From Cryptomeria japonica (Eukaryota; Streptophyta; Pinopsida; Cupressales; Cupressaceae), in NCBI RefSeq assembly GCF_030272615.1, contig NC_081414.1, forward strand, positions 769,120,153 through 769,184,152: a stretch of DNA of 64,000 bases, read 5' to 3'. This document shows, piece by piece, positions 45,533 through 57,134 of the stretch. The number at the start of each line of letters is the position of its first letter. Positions within the stretch are counted from its first letter, which is position 1. The notes beneath the pieces were generated by a model, which did no database searches, was not told the DNA's origin, and saw only the letters and a program-made list of their open reading frames with translations. A program made the position numbers and the translations under genes.

Positions 45533-46642
45533 GCCTTAGATAAAAACGCCCCTTACTCCAACAATGGCAAACTTCAAATCAGCTCATTTAGCACCTTCAG
45601 TCACTTTATAATAAAATATAAGGGGTTGGGTTGTGTCTTTATTCATGTTTTTACCTTGAAAAGACACAACACAACCAATGTGGGATTAAAATTTTCCTTC
45701 TACTAGCCACAAGGGGAAATCGATATGCATTGGGATTCAACACTTGGCACATTTTCATTTGCTTGATCGTCAACTACATGTGGTAGGGGAGAATCGATCT
45801 TCATTGGGACACATGTCTTTGAAATTCCACTTAAATGCAATCTTCCAGCCACTTGTGAGAATTGCACCCCATCTGGACACAATTTTCATTTAAATTCACC
45901 CAATTTGCACATTATAACCTTGAGGGGAAAATTGACCCTCATCTGGACAAATTAATTCCATCACTTAATTTATTTGCATCCCCAAATTCACTCTAGGGAA
46001 AAATCGATGGCCATTTGGACAAATAATTTGATCATTTCATGTAAAAATACCCCCGGTGGAAATTCGCCCTTCATCGGGACTCAAAATCCCATTAAAACTT
46101 GTCAAATTCCATCAAAATACCTCCAAGGGAAATTCGAACCACATCTAGACATGAAAATTCTGTCATTTTCCATCATTCTATCTCCAATGGAGAATCAACC
46201 TCCATCGGCACACATAAACTTGTTCAAGTCCTTGCATGTTTATTCATTCTTACCACATTTTGTTCCACTCCACAATGAATGTGGGATAAATATTATAAAA
46301 TACCAGCCTTGAGGAAAAACATAGGTCATCTGGACACTTCATTCACCTTGACTAGAAAAACAACCTCCATCGGGGCAATCCAAGTGGAAAATCTAGATGG
46401 ATCGGGATTTTCCCAAAAACATTGTCCATGAAGGGACAAACACACCTCATTGGGACAGAGTCCATTTTCATCATTAAAATCAACTCCTTTGCTCAAAAAT
46501 GGAGTGGAAAATCATGCTCCATTGGGACAAAGTCCAATTATGCCTTCAAAACTCAATGGAAAAACGCCTCCCATCTAGATTTTTCAATTTTATGCCTTAA
46601 TTTATGGGGGTAAAACGTCTTCCATCAAGACTATGATGATTT
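45533..46642. repeat. Periodic GGGAAAATCGA...CATCGGGAC motif, right part in LTR E
   Basis: Fifteen or so degenerate units start near 45713, 45787, 45854, 45924, 45995, 46055, 46127, 46187, 46309, 46351, 46391, 46433, 46501, 46557 and 46607. Most steps are 60-74 bp. The unit is about 25-30 bp: GGGGAAAATCGACC, then CCATCGGGAC. No coding region is present. Confidence 0.7.
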
Positions 46643-48682
46643 TGTAATGTCCCCTTTTCCGCTCTAGTTTGTTTTGGGGTCTGTTGGCCAATTTTGAGAC
46701 CTGTTGGTCAGTCAAAGGCAAAATTAGGGTTTCCTATTTTCTAGGAGGATGTTTAGGCATTTTTGGTGGCCTGCATGTTGGAGTTTGTCAGTTTGGGTTT
46801 TGGATTCCTTCTGGGTTTTCGGAAAGCTTCGCAATGATGGTATATGCATAGCAAGCAACAGAGTTTGGCAAGCTTACTATTTTTTAGTAAGTGGAGGCGA
46901 GAGTAGCGTATTTCTCTGGGTTTTCTGAGAGCTTCACGATGGTGTAACATGCAAATGAATATGAAGACTTTTTTGGACTTACTATTTTTAGTAAGTTGCG
47001 ACGACTACTCAAAATGTGGTAAAAATCACTTTGGAAACACTTACTATTTTTAGCAGTGTGCTATTTATAATAAGTACTATTTTTGGCAGTGCTATTTTTG
47101 GCAAGTTGTTGTGGTCCAGTTCAGAAGCTATGGCAAACAGTATAGTTTTTGGGATTTCAGCCTTCAGATTTTTTTGAGCAACATTCGGTATATGACAATT
47201 AAAGTATTTTTTAATACTTTATTATTTTCCCCTTGGCCTAGGCATAAATGGTGTATGAGATAAAGGGGGTCGATTTGATATTTAATTTATCAACTTATAG
47301 CCTAAGTTCGGATGCCCATGGAGGTTTTTTTCATTAAAAGGGATTATGACTTTACAATATATTTGATATTTGCTTAAGGGAGAAATACATTGTTGCTAAA
47401 TAAAATATTTAAAAGTCATTTCCCGAAGTTTATGTTGAGCACTCGCTTATTATATTATTGGCAATTTTAATAAAGTGACTCATCTATGCACTTAGGCGAT
47501 TTGGGAAGGAGATGGAATGAAATGAAATGAAAGGCAAATTAAAAGAAATTTGAATGTCAGTGTTTAATCCCATATTGGAGGGAAAGGAAGTTTGATTTGG
47601 AGAGAAGATTATAAATAAAGGCCTTGGGATCTCATTTTGGGTATCCTTGCTAAAATTTGATTACGAAGTGCTGCTGAATTGCTTTCAGAGTCTTGGCTTC
47701 GGGGTTGTGTGCCCTCCTAGCTCATCTTTAGTTTCAAGTTTGAAAGATAACTCCTAGCTGACAGAGTGATCTCATTCAGTGATTACCAATGGATTTCAAG
47801 AAGTTTGGTGTGATAAATTGGTGAAGAATCCTATAGCTGATCTGCTTTTCTGCTCATTCTAGTTGGAGCTTTCATTCGAATTTTGTGGGTACAGATTCAA
47901 AAGTTTCGTATTCCCTTGGCGCCCATTTGCTTAGACTTTGGTGGATTTTGGTGGAGTGGTTGATTTCATATTTCAAATCAAACTTCTTGTTGTTTACCCT
48001 AGTTCAATTTTCTATTTTGGAGAGTGTACCCTCGCTGAGACCCCTTTGGTGGCATGTTTCCTTGTCCTTCCTTGGCCGCCTAGCTCTTGTGCTTCATTTG
48101 CAATTTACTGGAGCTCATTCCGAGGTGTTTTGATGGAGATATGGACTTCATAGTGCCGCTGATCTGATTTTGGTGATGCTAGTGTGTTATTTCAGATTTG
48201 GTAAAGTGTTGATTTTGGCTTTGTGTTTTCCAATATTCTTGTTTGTGGCTTCTTGGAGTACCTTCTTGTTTCCATTGGAGGTTGGAGCTTTAATGTATTG
48301 ACAGTATCTTGCAGATTTTGCTTATTGTAAGACTATATTCAGTAGTACTGGAACAACCCATTTTCATACTGCATTATACTTTCTTGTATTGTCCACTGGA
48401 TAAGTGGAAGAGGCTGGCTTCACTGCCTATCTCTATTTCATTTTGTACTCCAGTCCTCCCGTTGAATAAGCGGTTGATTGATAGCTTTGTTATTCGTAGT
48501 CCTCCCACTGGAAAGTGGTTGAGTGATTGTCATTTACTTGGGTTTGTAATTTTCCCCACTAATAAGTGGAAGTGGCTGGTCCAACTGCCAATATGTATTG
48601 CTCTCAATATTTCATCTTGCTAATGCTAATGGGTGAAATTATTGTGTTTGAAAATTGGAAAAAAACTAAGGGGGACATTTCA
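46643..48682 (+). repeat. 5' LTR of element J
   Basis: 2,040 bp from TGTAATGTCCCC to GGGGACATTTCA. A TATA-like TATAAATAAAG lies at 47610. A GTGGAAAGTGG/AAGTGGAAG-type repeat is near 48395-48570. The primer site follows directly. Confidence 0.8.
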
Positions 48683-48683
48683 G

Positions 48684-48698
48684 TGGTATCAGAATTGG
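48684..48698 (+). other. Primer-binding site of J (initiator Met tRNA type)
   Basis: TGGTATCAGAATTGG matches the TGGTATCAGAGC start common to plant copia elements. Confidence 0.8.
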
Positions 48699-48801
48699 TT
48701 TTCCTGCAAGCCTGTGAGTTTCGTTGGTAAATTTCTTCACAAGTGATAGAAAAATTAGGTATTCCTACTATCCTGTGCTTTCAACAGAAATTTAGAATAA
48801 G

Positions 48802-49473
48802 ATGAGTACAGAGAAATCTATATCTGAGTTGATACAGGAGCTATCCACGCTAATGAGGGATCCTGACCTAAAAAGGGAATATTCAAGGATTATTGTGAAA
48901 TCCAAAAGTTTTAATGGAGAAGTGCACATGACCCTTGACACATGAGGAGTGTGTGTTAGAGCCCAAAATACTCCTCTAAACCTACATGTGGTCAATAGTG
49001 ATAAAGACCAGTTTGACAATAAGAACAAAACAGTAGTTTGGAAACCTCATTTGGAATTATCCAATGAAGGTCTTGAGACTAATGACTTCACAGAAGATGT
49101 AAGTAGAACTATTGTGTGGGTTGAGTTTGCTAAAGAAGAGCATGTTAAAGATGATTTGGGTGGCGTCATTGAACCAGGTTATGACCAGTACCAAAGTGAT
49201 GATGTTGGTGATGATTCCAATGCGCTTGTACATAATCATGTTAAAGATTTGGTGATAAATGGTTCTCCTCTCATTGCTGCCCCAACTTCCCAAGAGTTTT
49301 CACAAGAAGACCTCTTTGGTATGCATGTGACTACTAAATATGAGATCAAAGATACAACTATAAACGGTGGGCTCATCGAAGCCAAAAGGGATAAAATATT
49401 CAAAACAACTAGCATTGATGACTCTTTGCTTCATTATAGTGTTGGTGACATGGGTGGTCTTGGGTTTGATTAT
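48802..49473 (+). pseudogene. Unknown ORF of element J, first part
   Basis: ATG at 48802 (MSTEKSISELIQELSTLMRD), about 120 bp after the primer site, where gag normally starts. An in-frame TGA at 48943 interrupts it, and the frame then runs to 49473 (GLGFDY), where element K is inserted. The protein is acidic and rich in Asp, Glu, Asn and Val (LVHNHVKDLVING, SPLIAAPTSQEFSQEDLFG). It shows no capsid region, zinc knuckle, protease or RT. It continues after K at 57135 and after L at 63895. I do not recognise it. It may belong to a non-autonomous element carrying a foreign or very diverged ORF. Confidence 0.5.
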
Positions 49474-49964
49474 TGTGAGATTTTGCCAAGATCTAGAGGC
49501 AATGGAAAGCACAAATAAGAGAGAACAAAATAGATGATTGGAATAAACTGTATTCTATCAAGATGCAAAATATGATCAACTAGATCATTAGAAGATGTTC
49601 AATGAATGCCCGTACAAACAATGTAGATGGGCCTACTTATATAGCCAAGGCTATATGGATATGTGGGCACACAAACATGACATGTGACTCAATAAGAAAC
49701 AAGGGTAGTTAGGAGAAACAATAAAATATTCTACATGAGGTGGATCACCCACCGAAGGTGGAATTATCACTCCACAATAAGTGGATATGATAAAGTAGTA
49801 ACAAGATCAACACCATAAAAGGTGGAAATTCTCCTACACACACTATCCCAATGTGGCACAAACACCCAAGTGTCTCATACCCAAACTACTATTAAATGCA
49901 TTTACCTAAGTAAACTTAAGTAAATTGTAATAATATCGAAGATGAATAATTATTTACACCAACA
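49474..49964 (-). repeat. 3' LTR of K
   Basis: 491 bp. Plus-strand ends are TGTGAGATTTTGCC and TTTACACCAACA. It closely matches the two halves of the other LTR. Confidence 0.9.
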
Positions 49965-49976
49965 CCCCCCCTTAAG
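49965..49976 (-). other. Polypurine tract of K
   Basis: In sense, CTTAAGGGGGGG directly precedes the LTR start TGTTGGTGTAAA. Confidence 0.8.
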
Positions 49977-51775
49977 TGCAACTTAGGGGAATGCACTAAA
50001 GTCTACAATGCAACTAAGCAATGTAAGATGGGTCTCGGCTACAAGGCCATGTTAGGTACCCATGAACAAATGCAAATGCAATCTCCCATAAAGTGAGGAA
50101 AGAGAGAAAAACCCAATGGGAAAAAACCCTCCCCCAAAAGAGAGATGATGAAAGCACATAATTCTCTCAATGACGAATGAGAAGAACAAAATATGTCCCC
50201 CCCATAAGAGAAGAAGAGACCATGAAGCCCTCCCTCAATGTCGAATCTCCTACAAAGATGGTCCAATGATGATGACCAAAATAGCTCCCCATAAGGAAGA
50301 AAGAGAGCCAATGCTGCACCAATAATGTCAAAGTGTGACAAAACCAGGTACCAAGTCGATGATGATGAATCACTCACTGCAACATGATAAAGATCAGGCA
50401 TGGAGACAACTTGCTTTGAGCATCATTTGGATACTCGTAAATGGCAGAAATATTGGTACAATCTAAGTCTCACGGGAGCCATGCACAAATGTGTACAATC
50501 TAAGTCTCAACTGGAGCAATGCACCAAGTCTCACAAGATATTCCTAATCTACGTGTCTAAGAGGATTACATCAAATATGTCAACAATGACAAGATACAAG
50601 GAGGTGTGACACTTTATGATAGTGCGAGTACAACATTGCTCATGCAAGAGCATACAACATGATAGTGCAAATATGGAAACATGAAGATGATGCCACCAAA
50701 GAAGCCCTGTAGAATACTGCAGAAAAAGACGCCTCTGATTGGGATGTGGCCAAGAGATATAAAGGAGCAAATCGACACCCCCCCCCCCTTGACTGCCGGT
50801 TGGAAGCACTACAAGACAGGTTTGAAGTGACAAGAAAAAACTGTGTTCCCAATTTGTGACTTATTCCATGATATTTTTGTTTTTAAAAGATTTTAAAAAT
50901 CTAAATAAAAACAATTTATTAAAACCCATAAAAAACTTTATTAAAAATTTATTAAAGATAAAAAAAAACTTTTTTAAAAAAGTTTATTTTTTTTATTAAA
51001 AAACTTATTTTAAAAAAATAAGAAAAAGTTATCCTTTTTTTATTTATTAAAAAAAAATGTAAAAAAAAATTAAGTACAAAGTACCCCCCATGCGGGGAGG
51101 GGCTTGCAAAGTACTGCGGGGCCTGCGAACACCCATAGGTACTCTGCGGGGCCGCAGTGCCTGCGGTGACCCGCAGTGACTGCGGGGCCGCAGGTACCCT
51201 GCGGTTACCCGTAATGCCTACGGGACCGCTCGTACACTGCGATGTACCCGCAGTGTACGAAGCCCCCAAATTTTTTGATGAAAAAAAACAAATTCGTCCC
51301 CCCTATTAAATTTAAAAAAATATATATATTTTTTAATTATTTTCTGAAAATAATTAAAAACAGAAAAAATAAAATAAAAAATTTCAGACCTGTACCCGCA
51401 AGTCCGTAGGATGGGTCAAGAGGGGAGAGTTTTTCAACTTAGGGTAATGGAGGCCGATTTCGATGAATTGACAGTCGATCTTGAGGTTTTTGGGCCTTCT
51501 GAGCACAATGGTGATGACGGATTTGGCCAAAAATGCTCCAAAATTGCAGATCGTTGTCGGGACAAGTCACCACCCTCCACCTTCAAACAACTCTAGATTT
51601 GGCCTCATATGTCGGATTTGGACAAAACAAAAGGCAATTCTTAATTGCTCGAACCTCCTCAATCCAATTGTGACCTCAAACTTGACACAACAAGCTCCAA
51701 TAATAACCTGCAATAGAAATCTCTAAAATGCAAACCCCAAATTTCTCTCAATTGGCAAACCAATGGCACTCTAAT
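49977..51775 (-). other. Internal region of K, no recognisable protein
   Basis: Only short open frames without domains are present. It holds a poly(C) run near 50780, an A/T-rich stretch at 50870-51070, and a GC-rich island at 51083-51258 built of CTGCGGGGCC- and CCGCAG-type words. It appears to be non-coding cargo. Confidence 0.6.
51083..51258. repeat. GC-rich CTGCGG island in K
   Basis: Repeated CTGCGG, CCGCAG and TACCC-GCAG words in both orientations form many possible small stems. It is abruptly flanked by A/T-rich DNA. Confidence 0.65.
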
Positions 51776-51788
51776 GGCTCTGATACCA
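51776..51788 (-). other. Primer-binding site of K
   Basis: The sense sequence TGGTATCAGAGCC directly follows the LTR end CTCACA. It matches the initiator Met tRNA type. Confidence 0.9.
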
Positions 51789-52901
51789 TGTGAGATTTTG
51801 CCAAGACCTAGAGGCAATGGAAAGCACAAATAAGAGAGAAAAAAATAGATGATAGGAATAAACTGTATTCTATCAAGATGCAAAATCTGATCAACTAGAT
51901 CATTACAAGATGTTCAATGAATGCCCGTACAAACAATGTAGATGAGCCTGCTTATATAGGCAAGGCTATATGGATATGTGAGCACACAAACATGACATGT
52001 GGCTCAATAAGAAACAAGGGTAGTGTTGATGTGTTTTTCATACACATGCAAACACAGAATAAAATACCTAAAGGTACCTTATCCTCGCTTGAACAAAGTT
52101 CCCAATTGCTGAAGATCTTGCCGAAGGATCAATCAAGGCAACTCCAAGGTTCTTGTACGTAGGTTCTCTACGTGTGGATAAGCTCTTTGCAGTATGATGT
52201 GATTTTGCTAGAATCACAAGGGGACTTACATTCGACGACCTGAATGTCTGATTTGCTTTGGATATTGCTGGAACGTGAGATTTTACTGGTCCTAGATTTT
52301 GAAAAAAAAGGAAAAAGGAGAAGGGTTGAAACAAGATCTATTTCTAATACTAAGAATGTAAGAGCAATGAATGACCTTTGATGAAATTCTAACTAAGTCT
52401 TGCTTTGACATCCCAGGACCATCTCCACAAGGTTAGTGCAATCTTCTGAGGAAAGCTTTATGATGTTCAGATCACCGCTATAGGCATGGACACCATCAGG
52501 TTGATGCATATCAATGAAGAAGCGACAATTGAAGTTAAGCTTAAGCTGAATGATTCCAATTGACTACACAAGGCAAGTCTGCAATCAACAAACTGCTAGT
52601 AGTATGGATATACAAATTTCACCATCGATCATACACATTTCTTCCACCCATCTAATATCATGAAATCAAATTTGAGAAGTATAGAGACCATGCAAATTGT
52701 TGAATCGACACATAGAATTCACCATTTCTTCAATGAAGTTTACAAGTATTTTGCAACAATGTCTTGGCAACAATCTTTGCCTTCTCTTTCTACTCTACTC
52801 TAAAATGCTACAAATTACTGACTATTCTCTCTAACTATTTCCTATTCTCTGACTATTAACTATTAACCAACTATTCACCTTTACAAATGAGGAGTCAGGG
52901 C

Positions 52902-52991
52902 TTTATATAGGGAGCCCTTTACAAACAGATGGCTCTGATTGGCTTAAAACCAATGGCTAGGATTACAAGATAGAAACCCTAATTAGGGTTT
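52902..52991 (-). promoter_or_regulatory. TATA box and telo-box palindrome of LTR D
   Basis: In sense, AAACCCTAATTAGGGTTT (52991-52974) lies about 65 bp upstream of TATATAAAG (52910-52902). Confidence 0.75.
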
Positions 52992-53648
52992 GTTACAACA
53001 AACTTCTTTAACCAATGAGAAAATTACATTCCCGGAGTGAAGACCAATAGGAAGCAAGGGTAGGTACATCAAAATTTGTGCTGCCTCCGATGAGTCAGGT
53101 GCATTGAATCTGGACATGTTGAGGTGGACCAATCCGACTGGAGGAATGATGACTGGGATGCCACCTTGCCTGACACTTGTAACTTGGTTGACATTCAATT
53201 TGATGATGCTGAGAAGCTAACTTTAATTAACTCTTCTGAAACTATCTGCTTCTTCAACGGATCCTTGCATTGACCTTATTTGATTCTCCTCTGTCTTTGA
53301 CATGCTGGATGGATGGTGTACCCTTCCTTGAACTGCTGGCAATGCCTTTCTTTGTCATCTTGTGGTAGAATGAGGTCTTGAGGCTAATTTAAACTCCGTG
53401 AACACTCCTAGCCTTCCAATGCTTCAAAGCACCTCGAGTCTTCCCTTTTGCTTGTGGAACGTCCTTGATGATGATGGACTGGAAGAGGTCGTCCTTGATG
53501 ACGCTGGACTGGGAGAGATCCATCTGCAAAATAAACCAAAAGGTGATTAAGCAGATATGACATACTCATTTCAAAAAAGCATTAGTGAGAAGACATCAAA
53601 ATGGAATTTTGCTAAGTATCCTCTCTAGGGACAGGCCCTATAACAATT

Positions 53649-56430
53649 TTGCCCTGGACCCTTTGGAAGGGTCAGGAGCGAAATTTGCATTCCTAGCCAA
53701 TTTAGACCTCATTCATCATAATCCCACAACTAGCCCTTTGCCTAGCACAAACTTGAAGGAAAAATGATATTTTGAGAATTTCACTCTGGACCCTTTGGAA
53801 GGGTCAGGAGCGAAATTCAAGTTTTAGGCTTGATCTTACACTTCCTTTACCTCAATTCACCTTACAAGGCAAGAATACCTCACTCCACCTTCAACCATGC
53901 CATAGGTATCAAAGTTTTAGCTTCACTCAAGGGGGAAAAGAGTGGTTTGAAGAATTTCGCTCTAGACCCATTGGAAGGGTCAGGAGTGAATTTCTTGTTT
54001 TGCTTGTTTTCCTTCACTCAACTCCATTTCTCTCCACCTTGCTTCTCACATCTGGATCCTTCTATCAACTTGACAACATTCACTTGGTCCCCAAATGGCT
54101 AAAAAAGTGAATTTCGCTAAAAAACATGGCCAGGGACAGGACCTATAATGGATTTCACCCTGGACCCTTCCAAAGGGTCAAGAGCAAATTTCTTCCTCTA
54201 GCCTAAAATCATCATTTTTGGAGGCAACAATCCATTCAAGGGAAGTCCTAAGGGCTTCTATCACCTTGGTCTAGGCCTGGCTTGGCACAAATATGAAAGG
54301 AATAGGTGAATTTTGGGAATTTCGCTCTAAACCCTTTGGAAGGGTCAGGAGTGAATTTCTTGTTTTGAGTTTATTTCCTCATTCTTTCAACTCCAATCCA
54401 CCTCCCAGACCAAGGACACATCGCCTCACTCCTATCTAGGCCATAAAAACCAAAAACTTGACTTGATTTGCAAGGAAAAAAGGTGATCTTAGGAATTTCG
54501 CTCTGGACCCTTTGGAAGGGTCAGGAGCGAAATTCATGTTTTTGCTCAATTCCTTCAAGTTTGAAGATCACCAACAAGTCAAAGTCATGCTCAAGGATGC
54601 CTCCCATCCTATCTCATCCTGACCCATACTTGACTTAGCATAAAATTGAGAAAAAAGGTGGTTTTGTGAAATTTTGCCCTGGACCCTCTAGAAGGGTCAG
54701 GTGCGAATTTCCCTATCTAGACTTAATTCTTCATCCTTTCAATCCCAATCTTCATTTCAAGGTAAAATTTCATCATTTTTCACTCAAGGAACAAGGTTTG
54801 TAGCCTAAGCAAGGGAGCAAATGAGGTTTATAATGAATTTCGCTCTGGACCCTTTGGAAGGGTCAGGAGCGAAATTTCTTGTTTAGGCAAAATCTTCATC
54901 TTCCAATTCTTTCAACCCCTTCTCAAGGAAAGAACACATCAATCCACCTTCCAACATGCCTTAGATACCAACACTTAGCCAAAATTAGGAAGGAAATGAG
55001 GGTTATGAAGATTTTCGCTCTGGACCCTTTGGAAGGGTCAGGAGCAAAAATCTTGATTTATCCAATTCTCTCTCAAACTTGATCCATTTCAAGGTCCTTT
55101 CAAACTCTATTCATCATTTTAGGCACGATAGAAGGTAAAATGGAAGATTTCGCTCTGAACCCTTTGGAAGGGTCAGGAGTGAAAATCTTGATTCTAGGTT
55201 GATTTTCACCATTTCATCGCCTCAAAATTCTTTTAAAGGCTAGAACACATCAAGTTCACTGCAACCATACCTTAGAAGTCCAAAAATTAGCCATAACAAG
55301 GAAGAAAATGGGTGTTTTCAAGAATTTCGCTCTGGACCCTTTGGAAGGGTCAGGAGCAAAATTCACAATCTTGGTTGATTTCACACCTCTTTCATCTAAT
55401 CCATCTTTAAACTTGATCAAATTTGCCTCTCCTTACCAGCATCAAGTCCATTCGCCACTCACTTGGCTCAAATCAAGGTCTTTCCAATGTCCTAGGCAAA
55501 ATAGAGGGTTAGATGAGGATTTTGCTCTGGACTCTTTGGAAGGGTCAGAAGCGAAATTCCTACTTTAGGCTAATTTCCATCATTTTGTAGTCTTAAACCT
55601 CCTCTCCAAGGCAAACATGCATCCAAGTCTCCTCAACTATGCCTCAAAAATCTAAAAATTGGCCATATGAAAGAGCAAAATAGAGGAAAAGGTGAATTTC
55701 ACTCTGGTCCCTTTGGAAGGGTCAGGAGCGAAATTCATGCTTTAGACAAAATCCACACTCTCCAACTCCTTCAATCACTCCCTAGGGCTAGAACATATCA
55801 AATTTCCTTTACCATGCCCAAGGAACAAGGTTTTTCAGTGCAAACAAGGGGAAAAAGGTGACTTCTAAGAATTTCGCTCTGGACCCTTTGGAAGGGTCAA
55901 GAGCGAGATTCACCTTTTGAGCTAATTTCTCACTTATTTTCTCCTCTTCATACCTTGGAAAGACTTTTTTAGGCTTTCTTCCATCATGATCACATGAATT
56001 TGCTCTTCAAGTTGACATCTACCCCAAGAATTTGGTGAAAAATAGGGTTTTACATGAATTTCGCTCTGGACCCTTTGGAAGGGTCAGGAGCGAAATTCAT
56101 CCTTGGGCTCAAATATTGACTTCACTTTCACATTTCTTCACTCCAAATAAGTGTTTTGCCTTCACAAATGCCTGGGAATGAGCTAGTTCATGACTTTGGG
56201 CGATGTAGAGTGTCTTACAAAGGAATTCGCTTTGGACCCTTTGGAAGGGTCAGGAGCGAAATTCCTATTCTAGGCTTGACTTACTTTGGAATTGACTTGA
56301 CTTTGGCCTAGACTCACGCCTTGATGCATTCCATATCCTTGCCCATTCGCTCAACCACTCTTTGACTTAGGTGAGATCCTGAGTCCTTGGTGAATTTTCG
56401 CTCTGGACCCTTTGGAAGGGTCAGGAGCGA
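53649..56430 (-). repeat. Periodic hairpin array, copy D (17 units)
   Basis: Units start at 53649, 53781, 53957, 54155, 54322, 54498, 54674, 54840, 55015, 55150, 55327, 55522, 55699, 55874, 56061, 56227 and 56398. Steps are mostly 166-177 bp. In sense the unit is TCGCTCCTG, ACCC, TTCCAAA, GGGT, CCAGAGCGA. Several outer-arm substitutions occur, but the inner GACCC/GGGTC stem is nearly always kept. Confidence 0.88.
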
Positions 56431-57134
56431 AATTTGACATTTTAGCCTCTCCGTCAGGATTCATTTATGGAATATAACATTTAAGTATAAGTGACATTTC
56501 CTTATATCTTTATTTTTTCTTATACTTTAAGTTATATTCCATATATACTGTCAGGATGTTTGAGAGTGGTTTCGGACCTCTAGGATATTCACTCGCCAAG
56601 CAAAACACAATTAGCAACAAGAGCAAAACCAGGCCCTAAGGAAGACTTTCAAAGAAACCCTAATTGTGGGGCCCCAAAGACTCACCTTGGCTCAAGCAGA
56701 ACCTGCCATCCTAGTGATCCCCCTAGCGACACTCTAAAAGCAAAGGCTAACAAACAAAACTCTAAAACCTAGAAAGCAAAACTCCACAAAGCGAAAAAAG
56801 TAGGGGTCCCCATTTGCAATGGGGTGATGTGTGAATACGTCACAACAGGTAGGTAGGAAATAGGTGTGGGTAGGTAGGAGAAACAATAAAATATTTCACA
56901 TGAGGTGGAACACCCACTGAAGGTGGAATTATCACTCCACAATAAGTGGATATGATAAAGTAGTAACAAGATCAACACCATAAAAGGTGGAAATTCTCCT
57001 ACACACACTATCCCAATGTGGCACAAACACCCAAGTGTCTCATACCTAAACTACTACTAAATGCATGTACCTAAGTAAACTTAAGTAAAGTGTAATAATA
57101 TCCAAGATAAATAATTATTTACACCAACAATTAT

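Larger units (their letters stand above)
30097..46642 (-). mobile_element. Giant-family LTR E, split by three insertions
   Basis: It starts TGTTGATGAG at 30097. It follows LTR D through the R/U5 blocks (AATAAAATACC, the TTAGTGCGATCTTCTAAGGT type at 30508, the CAGCAAGAAGCTAGTGG type at 30660), the TATA box (30946-30955) and the palindrome (31018-31035), then the ACTAGGATGCCACCTC segment near 31170. No U3 protein follows. Instead there are short periodic GGAAAATCGA...CATCGGGAC motifs at 31570-31830, which resume at 45705-46640 after the nested elements. Its far end is not seen because element J interrupts it at 46643. The family end is CACAACA, so the rest should lie right of the window. Confidence 0.65.
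52024..56847 (-). mobile_element. Giant-family solo LTR D, ORF-less form
   Basis: 4,824 bp from TGTTGATGTG to GTCACAACA, flanked by GGTAG at 52019-52023 and 56848-56852. It shares R/U5, TATA box, palindrome, hairpin array and U3 start with LTRs A and C, but has no U3 protein between the palindrome (52991) and the array (53649). As a complete solo LTR with a target duplication, it fixes the true ends of the family. Confidence 0.92.
49474..57129 (-). mobile_element. Pol-less LTR element K with 5-bp target duplication
   Basis: The LTRs are 49474-49964 and 51789-57129, the latter split by LTR D. A primer site is at 51776-51788 and a polypurine tract at 49965-49976. TSD ATTAT lies at 49469-49473 and 57130-57134. 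The internal region of about 1.8 kb has no gag or pol, so this is a non-autonomous LARD/TRIM-like element. It reads on the minus strand and sits inside the ORF of element J. Confidence 0.9.
51789..57129 (-). repeat. 5' LTR of K, split by LTR D
   Basis: The halves are 51789-52023 and 56848-57129. They match the 491-bp 3' LTR except for an extra GGTAGG-rich stretch beside the nested insertion. Confidence 0.85.

Noticed and set aside
50039-50833. Two minus-strand frames of 120 and 94 residues in element K
   Set aside because: Their composition follows the local base bias, they have no domain, and K lacks any conserved coding signal.
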